Positions 16,289 through 24,508 of a stretch of DNA of 52,088 bases are shown here, one piece after another. The notes under the pieces were generated by a model, which ran no database searches, was not told the DNA's origin, and saw only the letters and a program-made list of their open reading frames with translations. The position numbers and the translations under genes were made by a program. Each line of letters starts with the position of its first letter. The stretch's first letter is position 1. The stretch lies in contig DYEU01000035.1 in the NCBI GenBank assembly GCA_020725555.1, positions 1-52,088 of the forward strand. Direction: 5' to 3'. This DNA comes from Desulfatibacillum sp. GTDB lineage: Bacteria; Desulfobacterota; Desulfobacteria; Desulfobacterales; SpSt-501.

Positions 16289-17112
16289 GCGGCCAAGCGG
16301 GGAGGCGGAGACGGTTTTTTCACCGGGGGTTTCCCCCGGCCGTGCTTGCGGTCCTGCTCCTGTGGCTCGCGGGCTGCGCGGGGCTTCGGGAGCGGCCGGA
16401 GCCCTTCCCCGGGCCGCCGACGACCGACCCCGCCATGCTGCGCGAGGCCGAGGCGGTCCTCGAGCGCATCCGGCGCACCAACGAGACGCTTCTCACCTGC
16501 AAGGGGATCGGCCGGCTGACCGTGCGCCGCGAGGGCCGGGTGCAGATGGACGACCGCATCGCCTGGATCGGCTCCGAGCCGCGGCGGCTGAGCCTCGTCC
16601 TGTTCGCCTCGGGGTTTCCGGCGACGCGCATTGCCGGGGACGGCGAGACCTTTTACTATCAGGAAACGGCCGCCCCCGGCTCCCCCGTGCGCAAGATCCG
16701 CGCGAGCGACCCGGACTTTTCGCGCGTGCTCTCGCTTCCGCTTGCGGCAAGCGACATCCTCGCCCTGCTGCGGGGCCGCGTCCCCCTGCGTGCGGAGCGG
16801 GTCGAGCGCTTCCAGCCGATCGGCTCCACCCCGGGACACCTGCTCCTTCTCTCCGCCGCCGACGGGAGCCGGCAGGCGCTCTTTCTCGACGAGGGCCGAA
16901 ACGAGGTCCGCGAAACCCAGCTCTTCGACCCCTCGGGGAAGCTCGTCCTCCTCGTCCAGTTCCTCGAGATGCAGAAGGTGGAAGGCTACCGGGTGCCGCT
17001 CCGTGTGCGCGTGGCGGACGAACGGCACAACGCGCTCGTCCTCGTGGTCGAGCGCTACTGGGCCGGCGTCCCCGTGACCCCGTCCATGTTCGTCCTCGAG
17101 CCGGCCGGCTGA
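16285..17112 (+). CDS. Lipoprotein with LolB/DUF4292-like fold
   Basis: 275 residues. A basic n-region and a hydrophobic stretch end in the lipobox LWLAGC (Cys at about 31). The mature part is rich in alternating beta segments (GIGRLTVRREGRV, RIAWIGSEPRRLSLVLFA, HLLLLSAADGSRQALFLD, VEGYRVPLRVRVAD), the pattern of the LolB/LolA-like outer membrane lipoproteins called DUF4292. These bind lipid-like cargo or help lipoprotein insertion. It overlaps the TPR lipoprotein gene by four bases. Assignment is by pattern only; a role in lipoprotein sorting is inference. Confidence 0.65.
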   Translation: MSGQAGRRRRFFHRGFPPAVLAVLLLWLAGCAGLRERPEPFPGPPTTDPAMLREAEAVLERIRRTNETLLTCKGIGRLTVRREGRVQMDDRIAWIGSEPRRLSLVLFASGFPATRIAGDGETFYYQETAAPGSPVRKIRASDPDFSRVLSLPLAASDILALLRGRVPLRAERVERFQPIGSTPGHLLLLSAADGSRQALFLDEGRNEVRETQLFDPSGKLVLLVQFLEMQKVEGYRVPLRVRVADERHNALVLVVERYWAGVPVTPSMFVLEPAG

Positions 17113-17138
17113 AGCCGGCCGGCGGCGCCCGCCCGACC

Positions 17139-18404
17139 ATGATCGCCGAAATCATCGCCACCGGGGAGGAGATCCGCACCGGCGCGCTCGCCGACACGAA
17201 CTCGGCCCACATCGCCGGTTGCCTCGAGGAAAACGGCGTCGAGGTCGTGCGCCTGCACGGGCTGGGCGATGACCTGGGCCGCCTGGTCGCGGTCTTCCGC
17301 GAGGTCGCCTCCCGGGCCGACGTCTGCGTCGTGACCGGCGGGCTCGGGCCCACGGTGGACGACCTTTCGGCCGCGGCGGCGGCCCAGGCGGGCGGCGTGC
17401 CCTTGGTCCTTGAGCCGCGCGCGCTCGCCGCGCTGGAGGAGTTCTTCCGCAGCCGCGGCCGCCCCCTCAACCCCTCGAACCGCAAGCAGGCCTTTTTGCC
17501 CGAGGGCGCGGAGATGCTCCCCAACCCGGTCGGCACTGCCCCGGGGTTTGCGCTCACGATCGGCCGCTGCCGCTTTTTTTTCCTGCCCGGCGTCCCGCAC
17601 GAGATGCGGCGCATGCTGGCCTCCGAGGTGCTGCCGCGGATCGCCGCGCTTGCGGGAGAACGCCGCGAATTCCGCCTCGCCCGCACGCTTTCCTGCTTCG
17701 GCATGACCGAGTCGCGCGTGGGCGACCGGCTGGAGGGGCTCCCCGCCGAGGTGCCGGGCGTGCGGCTGGGGTTGCGCGCCCATTTCCCGGTGATCCAGGT
17801 CAAGCTCTACGCCGCCGGACACGAGGAGCAGGCGGTGCGGCGGACCCTGGACCGGGCCGCGGCCCGGGCGCGCGAGCTGCTCGGGGCGGTCGTCTTCGGG
17901 GAAGGCGACGAGTCCCTGGCGGCCGTCGTCGGGCGGCGGCTTCTCGAGGACCGGGCGAGCCTCGCCGTGGCCGAGAGCTGCACCGGCGGGCTTCTCGCCC
18001 ACCTGCTGACCGAGATCCCCGGCAGCTCCTCCTGGTTCCGCGGCGGGGTCGTCGCCTACGCGAACGAGGCGAAAACGGAGCTTCTCGGCGTCTCCCCGCA
18101 GACGATCGCCCGCCGGGGGGCCGTGCACGAGGAGACCGCATCCGAGATGGCGGCGGGCGCGCGGCGGGTCTTCGGCGCCTCCTGGGGGCTCTCCACGACC
18201 GGGATCGCGGGACCCACCGGGGGGAGCGCGGAAAAACCCGTGGGGACCGTCTGCATCGGGCTCTGCGGGCCCGGCGATAGCCCGCAGGCCTTCCGCTTCC
18301 GGCTGAATTACGACCTGCGCGGCCGGAACAAGACCGTGTTCGCCTGCAAGGCGCTCGACCTGCTGCGGAGAGCCCTCGCCGGGATCCCCCTCGAGGAAGG
18401 GTGA
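17139..18404 (+). CDS. cinA: CinA-like protein (pyrophosphatase domain plus nicotinamide-nucleotide amidohydrolase domain)
   Basis: 421 residues, full length for CinA. The N-terminal MoCF/COG1058 domain (about 1-170) begins AEIIATGEEIRTG and has VVTGGLGPTVDD and FFLPGVPHEM. The C-terminal PncC domain (about 260-415) has AVAESCTGGLLA, FRGGVVAYANEAK and STTGIAGPTGGSAEKPVGT. The protein hydrolyses ADP-ribose-type compounds and deamidates NMN in pyridine nucleotide salvage; the competence link is historical. ATG is 26 bases after the lipoprotein gene, and the following gene overlaps its stop (GTGA). Confidence 0.92.
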   Translation: MIAEIIATGEEIRTGALADTNSAHIAGCLEENGVEVVRLHGLGDDLGRLVAVFREVASRADVCVVTGGLGPTVDDLSAAAAAQAGGVPLVLEPRALAALEEFFRSRGRPLNPSNRKQAFLPEGAEMLPNPVGTAPGFALTIGRCRFFFLPGVPHEMRRMLASEVLPRIAALAGERREFRLARTLSCFGMTESRVGDRLEGLPAEVPGVRLGLRAHFPVIQVKLYAAGHEEQAVRRTLDRAAARARELLGAVVFGEGDESLAAVVGRRLLEDRASLAVAESCTGGLLAHLLTEIPGSSSWFRGGVVAYANEAKTELLGVSPQTIARRGAVHEETASEMAAGARRVFGASWGLSTTGIAGPTGGSAEKPVGTVCIGLCGPGDSPQAFRFRLNYDLRGRNKTVFACKALDLLRRALAGIPLEEG

Positions 18405-19609
18405 GGCTTGCCGTGGGCGGCCCGAAGGGAGGCGGGCGGGTCACCCTCGCCGCCGGCTGGCTGATCGACGGCACCGGGGCACCGCCGCGGCGGGGGGTGG
18501 CGATCGCGATCGAAGGCTCAACCCTGCGGGCGATCGGTGGGCTCGATGCCGCGGCCGGGCTCTCCGGGCTGCCGGGCGAGGTCCTCGATTGCCGCGGCTG
18601 CACCGTCATCCCGCCCCTCGTCGACAGCCACGTGCACCTCGCCTTCGACGGCCTGCACCCGGGCGGGGCCCCCCGTTCGGCGGCGGCGGCCGAGGAGCGC
18701 ATGCGGCAAAACGCCGCCCGGCTGCTTCGTCGCGGGGTGCTCGCCGTGCGCGACGCAGGCGATGCGGCGGGCTACGGGCTTCGCTTCGCGCGCCGTGCCG
18801 GGGAGGGGGGGAGCCGCCTCCACGTTCTCTCCACGGGGCCGGCCTTGCACCGGCCGGGGCGCTACGGCGCCCTCCTCGGCCGGGCGCTCCCCGCGGGGTG
18901 CCAGCCCGCCGACGCGCTCGAGGGGGAGGGCGGGATGCGGGGGGCGGTCAAGATCGTCAACTCCGGCCTGAACAGCCTCGTCGCGTTCGGCCGCGAGACG
19001 GCCCCGCAGTTCGGCGCGGAGGAACTCGCCGCCCTCGTCCGCCGCGCGGCCGCGCAGGGCCTGTCGGTTCTCGTGCACGCCAACGGCCGGGAGCCGGTCG
19101 CCCGGGCCGTGCGCGCGGGGGTGCGTTCGATCGAGCACGGCTTTTTCATGGGTCGGGAGAACCTCGCGGCCATGGCCGAGGCGGGGATCGCCTGGGTGCC
19201 GACCCTTGCCCCGATCCGGGCCATGGCCGAGCGGCCGGAGGCGGACCCCCGCGAGCGCGACGTCGCCCGGAGAACCCTCGATCACCAGCGCGAGCAGCTT
19301 TGCCAGGCGCGCGGGCTGGGGGTGAAGGTGGCGCTGGGGACCGACGCCGGCAGCCCCGGGGTCGAGCACGGCGACGCGGCGGTCGAGGAGCTGCGGCTGC
19401 TGATCGCAAGCGGCTACCCCGTGGCCGAGGCCGTGGCCGCGGCCACTTCGGCCGGCGCGGAGCTTTCCGGCTTCGGCGGCGGAAGGCTTCGGCCCGGCGC
19501 GGAAGCAAGCCTTCTCGTCCTCGAGGGCGGGCCGGCGGACATCCCCGAGAGCCTGCGACGGATCCGCCGGGTCTTCCTCGCAGGCGAGGAGCTACCCCTG
19601 CCGGCCTGA
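18401..19609 (+). CDS. Metal-dependent amidohydrolase (imidazolonepropionase-like family)
   Basis: 402 residues of the amidohydrolase superfamily: a small beta-sandwich built from both ends around a TIM barrel. The metal ligands are visible: HxH (His77, His79 in VDSHVHLAF), the lysine in VKIVNSG that can be carboxylated, His in SVLVHANG and in SIEHGFF, and Asp in ALGTDAGSP. All are intact, so it should be active. Substrate cannot be deduced; relatives cleave cyclic amides, peptides or organophosphates. GTG start overlapping the cinA stop. The 3' end overlaps the convergent hydrolase gene by 18 bases. Confidence 0.8.
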   Translation: MRLAVGGPKGGGRVTLAAGWLIDGTGAPPRRGVAIAIEGSTLRAIGGLDAAAGLSGLPGEVLDCRGCTVIPPLVDSHVHLAFDGLHPGGAPRSAAAAEERMRQNAARLLRRGVLAVRDAGDAAGYGLRFARRAGEGGSRLHVLSTGPALHRPGRYGALLGRALPAGCQPADALEGEGGMRGAVKIVNSGLNSLVAFGRETAPQFGAEELAALVRRAAAQGLSVLVHANGREPVARAVRAGVRSIEHGFFMGRENLAAMAEAGIAWVPTLAPIRAMAERPEADPRERDVARRTLDHQREQLCQARGLGVKVALGTDAGSPGVEHGDAAVEELRLLIASGYPVAEAVAAATSAGAELSGFGGGRLRPGAEASLLVLEGGPADIPESLRRIRRVFLAGEELPLPA

Positions 19610-20314
19610 GAGGTGGGCCTTGAGCCAGAGCGCGCTTTCGCGGAGGAAGAGCTCCTGGTGCCGGGGGTCGCTCAGCGCGTGGTCGCCCCGCGGCAGAAGG
19701 AGCAGCCGCCGCGGGGGGCGGGCGGCGTCGTGGATTTCCCGGCCGTGGTCCACGGGGACGATCGCGTCGGCGTCGCCGTGGATGACGAGCACGTGGTGGA
19801 TGCGCCGCAGCTCGGGGGCGAGGTCGAAATCGGCCCCCAGGAGCCCGGCCTGGCGCACGAGTTCGGGATCGACCCCCGGGCGCGCGGCGGCGGCGCGCAG
19901 GGGGGCGGAGCGGACGGGCGCGGCATACAGCACCAGGGCGTCGATCGTCTCCCGGGCGGCGATCCTCAGGCAGACCGCCCCCCCCAGGCTGCTGCCGAAG
20001 AGCCCGAGGCCGCTTCCGAACCCGCCGCGGCGCCGCATCGCGGCCAACGCGGCCAGGAGGTCCCGGCAACGGGCGTCCAGAAGGTCGGCCGAGGCGAGAG
20101 ACCCCTCGCTTTCCCCGCAGCCGCGGTGGTCGAAGCGGAAGTAGGCGATCCCCATATCGGTGCAGGCGCGGGCGAGCGCCTGCTGCTTGGGGGAGGAGCG
20201 GTCGCTCAAGAGGCCGTGGGCGCCGATGACAAGAGGGGGGGCCGGGGCCGCGGGCAGGTGAAGATCGCCTCGGAGCGCGAGACCGTCGATTTCGAACCTC
20301 ACGGGGATCTGCAT
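19592..20314 (-). CDS. Alpha/beta hydrolase (serine esterase/peptidase-like)
   Basis: 240 residues with the alpha/beta hydrolase fold. The oxyanion strand is LVIGAHGLLSDRSS, followed by YFRFDHRGCGESEG, the nucleophile elbow GLFGSSLGGAVCL (Ser of GSSLG), an acid Asp in VIHGDADAIVP and a catalytic His in PRGDHALSD. No signal peptide. It resembles the YqkD/dienelactone-hydrolase-like esterases often annotated as alpha/beta fold hydrolases; substrate unknown. The ATG at 20314 gives MQIPVRFEIDG, and the gene is divergent from the methyltransferase at 20390. Confidence 0.82.
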   Translation of the reverse strand: MQIPVRFEIDGLALRGDLHLPAAPAPPLVIGAHGLLSDRSSPKQQALARACTDMGIAYFRFDHRGCGESEGSLASADLLDARCRDLLAALAAMRRRGGFGSGLGLFGSSLGGAVCLRIAARETIDALVLYAAPVRSAPLRAAAARPGVDPELVRQAGLLGADFDLAPELRRIHHVLVIHGDADAIVPVDHGREIHDAARPPRRLLLLPRGDHALSDPRHQELFLRESALWLKAHLSGRQG

Positions 20315-20389
20315 GGATGTCTTCCCGGAAAACGAAAAGGTTGCCCGCGGCTTGCGCAGCGGGCGGTGGTTTTCTACGCTATAGACCCG

Positions 20390-21781
20390 ATGTCTCGAAA
20401 ACGCCATCCCGTCCTCGAGGCCGACATCACGGGGATCGCCTACGGCGGCCGGGGGATTTTCCGGCTGGACGGCCTTGCCGTCTTCGTCGCCCAGGCCGTT
20501 CCCGGGGACCGGGTGCGGCTGGCGATCACCCGGCGAAGAAAGAGTTACGCCGAGGCGCGCCTGCTCGAGGTTCTCTCGCCCTCCCCTGACCGCATTTCCC
20601 CCCCCTGCCGCTACAGCGGCCTCTGCGGGGGCTGCACCTGGCAGTTTCTCGCCTACGAAAAACAGCTCGCCTACAAGCGGCAGCACGTCGCGGAGTCGCT
20701 TGCCCGCCTGGGCGGCCTGGAGGGGGTGCCGGTCCACCCGGCGATCTCTTCTCCGGCGGTGTTCGCCTACCGCAACAAGATGGAGTTCACCTGCGCCGAC
20801 CGGCGCTGGTTGCTGCCGGCGGAGCTCGCGGCCCCGCGGATCGAGCGCTCCTTCGCCCTCGGGCTGCACGTCCCGGGCACCTTCGACAAGGTGCTCGACA
20901 CCGAGGCGTGCCTGCTCCAGCCGGAGCCCGGGAACCGGATCCTGGCTGCGGTCCGCGAGCTCCTCCGCGCCTCGGGCAGGCCCCCGTATGGGCTGCGCAG
21001 CCACGAGGGCTTCTGGCGCTTCGCCGTGCTGCGCAACGCCGTCTCCTCCGGCTCCTGGATGGTGAATCTCGTGACCGCCGCCGAGGACCCGCCGCTTCTG
21101 GCCGCGGTCGCCGAGCGGCTTGCGGGGGCCTTTCCCGAGATCGTCTCCATCGTGAACAACGTGACCGCGCGCCGCGCGGGGATCGCCGTGGGCGAAATCG
21201 AGCATCCCCTGCGGGGCGAGGCCGTTCTCCGCGAGCGCCTCGGGGGATTCGTCTTCGAGATCTCGGCCAACTCCTTCTTCCAGACCAACACCCGCGGCGC
21301 CGAGCGGCTCTACGAGACCGTGCGCGATTTCGCGGGGCTTGAGGGCGGGGAGACCGTCCTCGATCTCTACAGCGGGACAGGCACGATCCCCGTCTTTCTT
21401 TCCGGCCGCTGCCGCCGGATCGTGGGGATCGAGATCGCCCCCAGCGCCGTCGCGGACGCCGTGCGCAACTGCCGCTTGAACGGGGTCGACAACTGCCGCT
21501 TCCTCGAGGGGGACATCCTCGCGGGGATGGCCGCGCTCGAGGAGCGGCCCGCGGTGGTCATCGCCGACCCCCCGCGCGTGGGCATGGCCAAGGAGGTGGT
21601 GCGGGAGCTTCTGCGCCTTGCCCCGCGGCGGATCGTTTACGTCTCCTGCAACCCGGCGACGCTCGCCCGCGATCTCGCCCTGCTCCGCGAAGGCTACGAG
21701 ATCCGGGAGGTTCAGCCCGTCGATCTCTTTCCCCACACCTTCCACATCGAGGCCGTGGCCCGGCTCGAGAAGCGGGGTTGA
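20390..21781 (+). CDS. rlmD: 23S rRNA (uracil-C5)-methyltransferase, RlmD/RumA family
   Basis: 463 residues. A TRAM domain at the N-terminus (about 5-65) is followed by the Fe-S cysteines CRYSGLCGGC (73, 79, 82), with a fourth likely in DTEACLLQ. The SAM-binding domain has VLDLYSGTGTIPVFL, and IADPPRVGM and YVSCNPATLARD carry the catalytic Cys. This is the pattern of m5U methyltransferases acting on 23S rRNA; RlmC, RlmD and TrmA cannot be fully separated by eye. The ATG follows TATAGACCCG closely, so the message may have a very short leader. The frame stays open far upstream opposite the hydrolase gene, but that part is not family-like. Confidence 0.88.
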   Translation: MSRKRHPVLEADITGIAYGGRGIFRLDGLAVFVAQAVPGDRVRLAITRRRKSYAEARLLEVLSPSPDRISPPCRYSGLCGGCTWQFLAYEKQLAYKRQHVAESLARLGGLEGVPVHPAISSPAVFAYRNKMEFTCADRRWLLPAELAAPRIERSFALGLHVPGTFDKVLDTEACLLQPEPGNRILAAVRELLRASGRPPYGLRSHEGFWRFAVLRNAVSSGSWMVNLVTAAEDPPLLAAVAERLAGAFPEIVSIVNNVTARRAGIAVGEIEHPLRGEAVLRERLGGFVFEISANSFFQTNTRGAERLYETVRDFAGLEGGETVLDLYSGTGTIPVFLSGRCRRIVGIEIAPSAVADAVRNCRLNGVDNCRFLEGDILAGMAALEERPAVVIADPPRVGMAKEVVRELLRLAPRRIVYVSCNPATLARDLALLREGYEIREVQPVDLFPHTFHIEAVARLEKRG

Positions 21782-21794
21782 ACGGAGGGGAGCC

Positions 21795-22541
21795 ATGAAG
21801 GTCGTCTTTCACCCGGCGTTTCACACGGTGTACAGCAGCGACCCCGCGGCCGCCGCGGGGCGGATGGAGGCGGTGCTCGCCGGTCTCGGGCCGGGCTGCG
21901 AGCGGGTCGAGCCCGAGCCGGCCGCGGCGGCCGATCTGCTGCGCGCCCACAGCGCGGCCCACCTCGAGCACGTCCGCCGCCTCGGGCTCTACGAGATCGC
22001 CGCGCTCGCGGCGGGCGGTGCGATCCGGGCGGCCGAGATCGGGATGCGCGAGCCTTGCTTCGCGGCCATCCGCCCCCCGGGGCACCACGCCTCGCGCGAC
22101 TCCTGCTGGGGATTCTGCTTTTTCAACAACATGGCCGTCGCCGTGCTCGCGCTTGCCGGCCGCGGGCTCGCCCGGCGGGTCCACATCCTCGACTTCGACC
22201 TCCATTACGGGGACGGGACGGAGAACATCCTCGGCTCCCGGCCGGGGATATCCATCCACAACCCGGCCGCGGCCGGCCGCGGCTCCTATCTCGAGGAGAT
22301 CGAGCGCACGCTCGCCGGCGTCGAGGCGGAGGCGATCGGCGTCTCGGCCGGGTTCGACAACCACCTCGAGGACTGGGGCGGGCTGCTGGCGACCGAGGAT
22401 TACCGCGCGATCGGCGCCATGGTGCGCAGGGCTGCGAAGCGGCTGGGCGCCGGCTGCTTTGCCCTGCTCGAGGGCGGCTACAACCACGACGTGCTGGGCG
22501 AAAACGTGCGCGCCTTTCTCGAGGGGCTGGAGGCGGGATGA
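21795..22541 (+). CDS. Histone-deacetylase-family zinc deacetylase
   Basis: 248 residues, shorter than most class II HDAC-like bacterial enzymes (about 300-340). The key residues remain: PPGHHASRD (His97, His98), zinc ligands Asp135 and His137 in DFDLHYGDGT, Asp188 in SAGFDNH, and the Tyr in LLEGGYNHD. Likely substrates are acetylpolyamines or acetylated small molecules or proteins. GGAGGGGAGCC before the ATG is a strong ribosome site, 13 bases after the methyltransferase stop. The reduced length comes mostly from a shortened N-terminal and loop region. Confidence 0.85.
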   Translation: MKVVFHPAFHTVYSSDPAAAAGRMEAVLAGLGPGCERVEPEPAAAADLLRAHSAAHLEHVRRLGLYEIAALAAGGAIRAAEIGMREPCFAAIRPPGHHASRDSCWGFCFFNNMAVAVLALAGRGLARRVHILDFDLHYGDGTENILGSRPGISIHNPAAAGRGSYLEEIERTLAGVEAEAIGVSAGFDNHLEDWGGLLATEDYRAIGAMVRRAAKRLGAGCFALLEGGYNHDVLGENVRAFLEGLEAG

Positions 22542-22567
22542 GGCCTTAGCGGGGCGGGGCAAAAAAG

Positions 22568-22665
22568 TGGCGGAAGTGCATGGGAATCGAACCCACCCGG
22601 GGCGGTGTTAGCGCCCCACACCGGATTTGAAGTCCGGGAGCTTCACCAGAACGCTGCGCACTTCC
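22568..22665 (-). tRNA. selC: tRNA-Sec (anticodon UCA)
   Basis: 98-base tRNA on the minus strand with an 8-bp acceptor stem (GGAAGTGC with GCACTTCC), discriminator G and encoded CCA. The anticodon loop is CTTCAAA (anticodon TCA), there is a long variable arm (around GTGGGGCGCTAACACC), and the T-loop is TTCGATT. These features together are specific for selenocysteine tRNA. A run of six T follows the CCA (22561-22566 on the minus strand). It shows the genome decodes UGA as selenocysteine. Confidence 0.97.
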
Positions 22666-22679
22666 GCGCTCCGAGGGGC

Positions 22680-22707
22680 ATTGTAGCGCGGGCTTCCGGT
22701 TTGTCAA
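22680..22707 (-). promoter_or_regulatory. Sigma-70 promoter of selC
   Basis: On the minus strand: TTGACA (22707-22702), 16 bases, TACAAT (22685-22680), with the tRNA beginning 14 bases after the -10. Full -35 and 5 of 6 -10 matches at a proper distance. Confidence 0.75.
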
Positions 22708-22743
22708 TCGCGCGGGGGAAGCCCCGGCCGGGAAGGAGCCTGG

Positions 22744-23967
22744 ATGATCCTCTACTTCGATTGTTTCTCGGGCGTGAGCGGGGACATGACCCTCGGCGGT
22801 CTCCTCGATCTCGGCGTGCCGCTCGATTGGCTGCGGGCGCGGCTTGCCGCCTTGCCCTTTGAAGGCTTCGAGATCGCCGAGCGAACGGTCGTCTACAACG
22901 GGATCCGCGGCCGCCGGGTCGAGGTCCGCACGACCGACCCCTCGCCCCCGCATCGGCACTACGGCGAGATCCACGAGCGGATCGCCGCCGCACCCCTTGC
23001 CGAGCCCGTCCGGCGGCGGGCGCTTGCCGTCTTTCGGCGGCTCGCCCAGGCCGAGGCCGCCGTTCACGGCTGCACCCCGGAAGAGGTGCATTTCCACGAG
23101 GTCGGTGCCGTGGACGCGATCGTGGACGTGGTCGGATGCGTCCTCGGCCTCGAGTATTTAGGGGTGGAGGCCGTGTACGCCTCGCCGCTCCCCAACGGGC
23201 GGGGGTTCGTCGCTTGCCGCCACGGCCGCCTCCCGATCCCGGCGCCCGCGACCCAGAAGCTTCTCGAGGGGGTCCCGACCTACGGCGTCGAAGTCGAGGC
23301 CGAGCTCACCACGCCCACGGGGGCGGCGATCGTCACCGCGCTTTGCCGGCGCTTCGGCCCCATGCCGCCCATGGTGGTCAGGGCCACGGGGTACGGCGCC
23401 GGGAGCCAAAACCTCGCGCCCGGCCCCAACCTCTTGCGGCTGGTTCTGGGCGAGCCGCAGGAAACGGCGGCGGCGGAGGGCGAGGGGGTCACCGCCGACC
23501 GCGTGACGGTGCTCGAGGCCGCCGTGGACGACATGAACCCCGAGTGGTTCGGGTACCTCATGGAGCGGCTTTTCGAGGAAGGGGCTCTCGATGTGCTCTG
23601 GATCCCGGTGCAGATGAAGAAAAACCGCCCCGGCACCCTGATCCAGGTTCTCTGCCGGCCCGAGCAGGCCGGCCGCTTGGCGCGACGGGTGCTGACGGAG
23701 AGCACCACCCTGGGGGTCCGGCTGCAGGCGGCCGAGCGGCTGCTTCTTTCGCGCGAGATCGTCACCGTCGGCTCCTCCTTCGGCGCGGTGCCGATGAAGC
23801 GGGTGGTCGGCCCCGGGGGCACGGCGCGGCTGGTGCCCGAGTTCGAGGCCTGCCGCGAGATCGCCCGTTCCCGGCGGATCCCGCTCCGCGAGGTCTACGA
23901 AAGGCTCCTGCGCGAGGCCGGGGAACAGCGGCCGGAAGGGGCGGCCGAGGGGCCGCCGCTTGCTTGA
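22744..23967 (+). CDS. larC: LarC, nickel-pincer cofactor biosynthesis protein
   Basis: 407 residues of the LarC/TIGR00299 family, which inserts nickel into the pyridinium dithiocarboxylate mononucleotide cofactor of lactate racemase. It begins YFDCFSGVSGDMTLGGLLDLG, and the family segments VHFHEVGAVDAIVD, ELTTPTGAAI and TVLEAAVDDMNPEW are present, with the CTP-dependent C-terminal half. Unlike Lactobacillus larC, which needs a frameshift to join LarC1 and LarC2, this is one uninterrupted frame. AAGGAG precedes the ATG. No larA, larB or larE lies in the window. The downstream genes pgpA-lepB-pyrC follow closely but are not functionally linked in any known way. Confidence 0.9.
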   Translation: MILYFDCFSGVSGDMTLGGLLDLGVPLDWLRARLAALPFEGFEIAERTVVYNGIRGRRVEVRTTDPSPPHRHYGEIHERIAAAPLAEPVRRRALAVFRRLAQAEAAVHGCTPEEVHFHEVGAVDAIVDVVGCVLGLEYLGVEAVYASPLPNGRGFVACRHGRLPIPAPATQKLLEGVPTYGVEVEAELTTPTGAAIVTALCRRFGPMPPMVVRATGYGAGSQNLAPGPNLLRLVLGEPQETAAAEGEGVTADRVTVLEAAVDDMNPEWFGYLMERLFEEGALDVLWIPVQMKKNRPGTLIQVLCRPEQAGRLARRVLTESTTLGVRLQAAERLLLSREIVTVGSSFGAVPMKRVVGPGGTARLVPEFEACREIARSRRIPLREVYERLLREAGEQRPEGAAEGPPLA

Positions 23968-23998
23968 CAAAGAAAGGGGCGGCCTGTACAAGCGGCGC

Positions 23999-24472
23999 AT
24001 GCCTTTTGCAGAGCGCCTCGTGGTTTTCCTGGCGTGCGGGCTGGGGACAGGGCGCGCGTCGTTTGCACCGGGGACCTTCGGGTCCCTGCTTGCACTTCCG
24101 GCCTGCTATGGCGTCTCCCTCTTGGGGGAGGCCGCCTCCTTCGCCGCCGCGGCGGCTTTTGTTTTGCCCGCGGTCTGGATCGCGGGACGCGCCGAGTCGC
24201 TCCTGGGGCGAAAAGACGACCCCGGGATCGTGATCGACGAAATGGCCGGCATGCTGATCACCTTCGCCGGGATTCCCTTCTCGCCGGAGAGCGCGCTGGC
24301 GGGGTTTCTGCTCTTCCGGGCGTTCGACGTGCTGAAACCCTGGCCGGCCCGCCTGATCGAGAGAAGGCTAGCCGGCGGCTGGGGCGTGGTGCTCGACGAC
24401 GTGGCGGCCGGAGTCTACGGCAACCTCGTGCTGCGGCTCGCCCGGGGGCTGCTCGCGGGCGCCGGGTTTTGA
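23999..24472 (+). CDS. pgpA: Phosphatidylglycerophosphatase A
   Basis: 157-residue membrane phosphatase converting phosphatidylglycerol phosphate to phosphatidylglycerol. The family signature is clear: GTGRASFAPGTFGSL near the N-terminus, the acidic DDPGIVIDEMAGM motif, then RAFDVLKPWPARLIE and GVVLDDVAAGVYGN. About three membrane helices. I chose ATG 23999 because it matches the family's usual N-terminus; an upstream TTG (23960) overlapping the larC stop is possible. It is 31 bases after larC and 36 bases before the signal peptidase gene. Confidence 0.92.
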   Translation: MPFAERLVVFLACGLGTGRASFAPGTFGSLLALPACYGVSLLGEAASFAAAAAFVLPAVWIAGRAESLLGRKDDPGIVIDEMAGMLITFAGIPFSPESALAGFLLFRAFDVLKPWPARLIERRLAGGWGVVLDDVAAGVYGNLVLRLARGLLAGAGF

Positions 24473-24508
24473 GAGGCGACCCCCCCACGGGGAAATGCGG
24501 GGGAACCT

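Noticed and set aside
17571-17582. T-run in cinA as a slippery site
   Set aside because: It encodes Phe-Phe-Phe within a conserved beta strand and the frame continues normally; there is no sign of recoding.
20315-21796. Long N-terminal extension of the minus-strand hydrolase frame
   Set aside because: The hydrolase family begins at the ATG at 20314; the extension is antisense to the methyltransferase gene.
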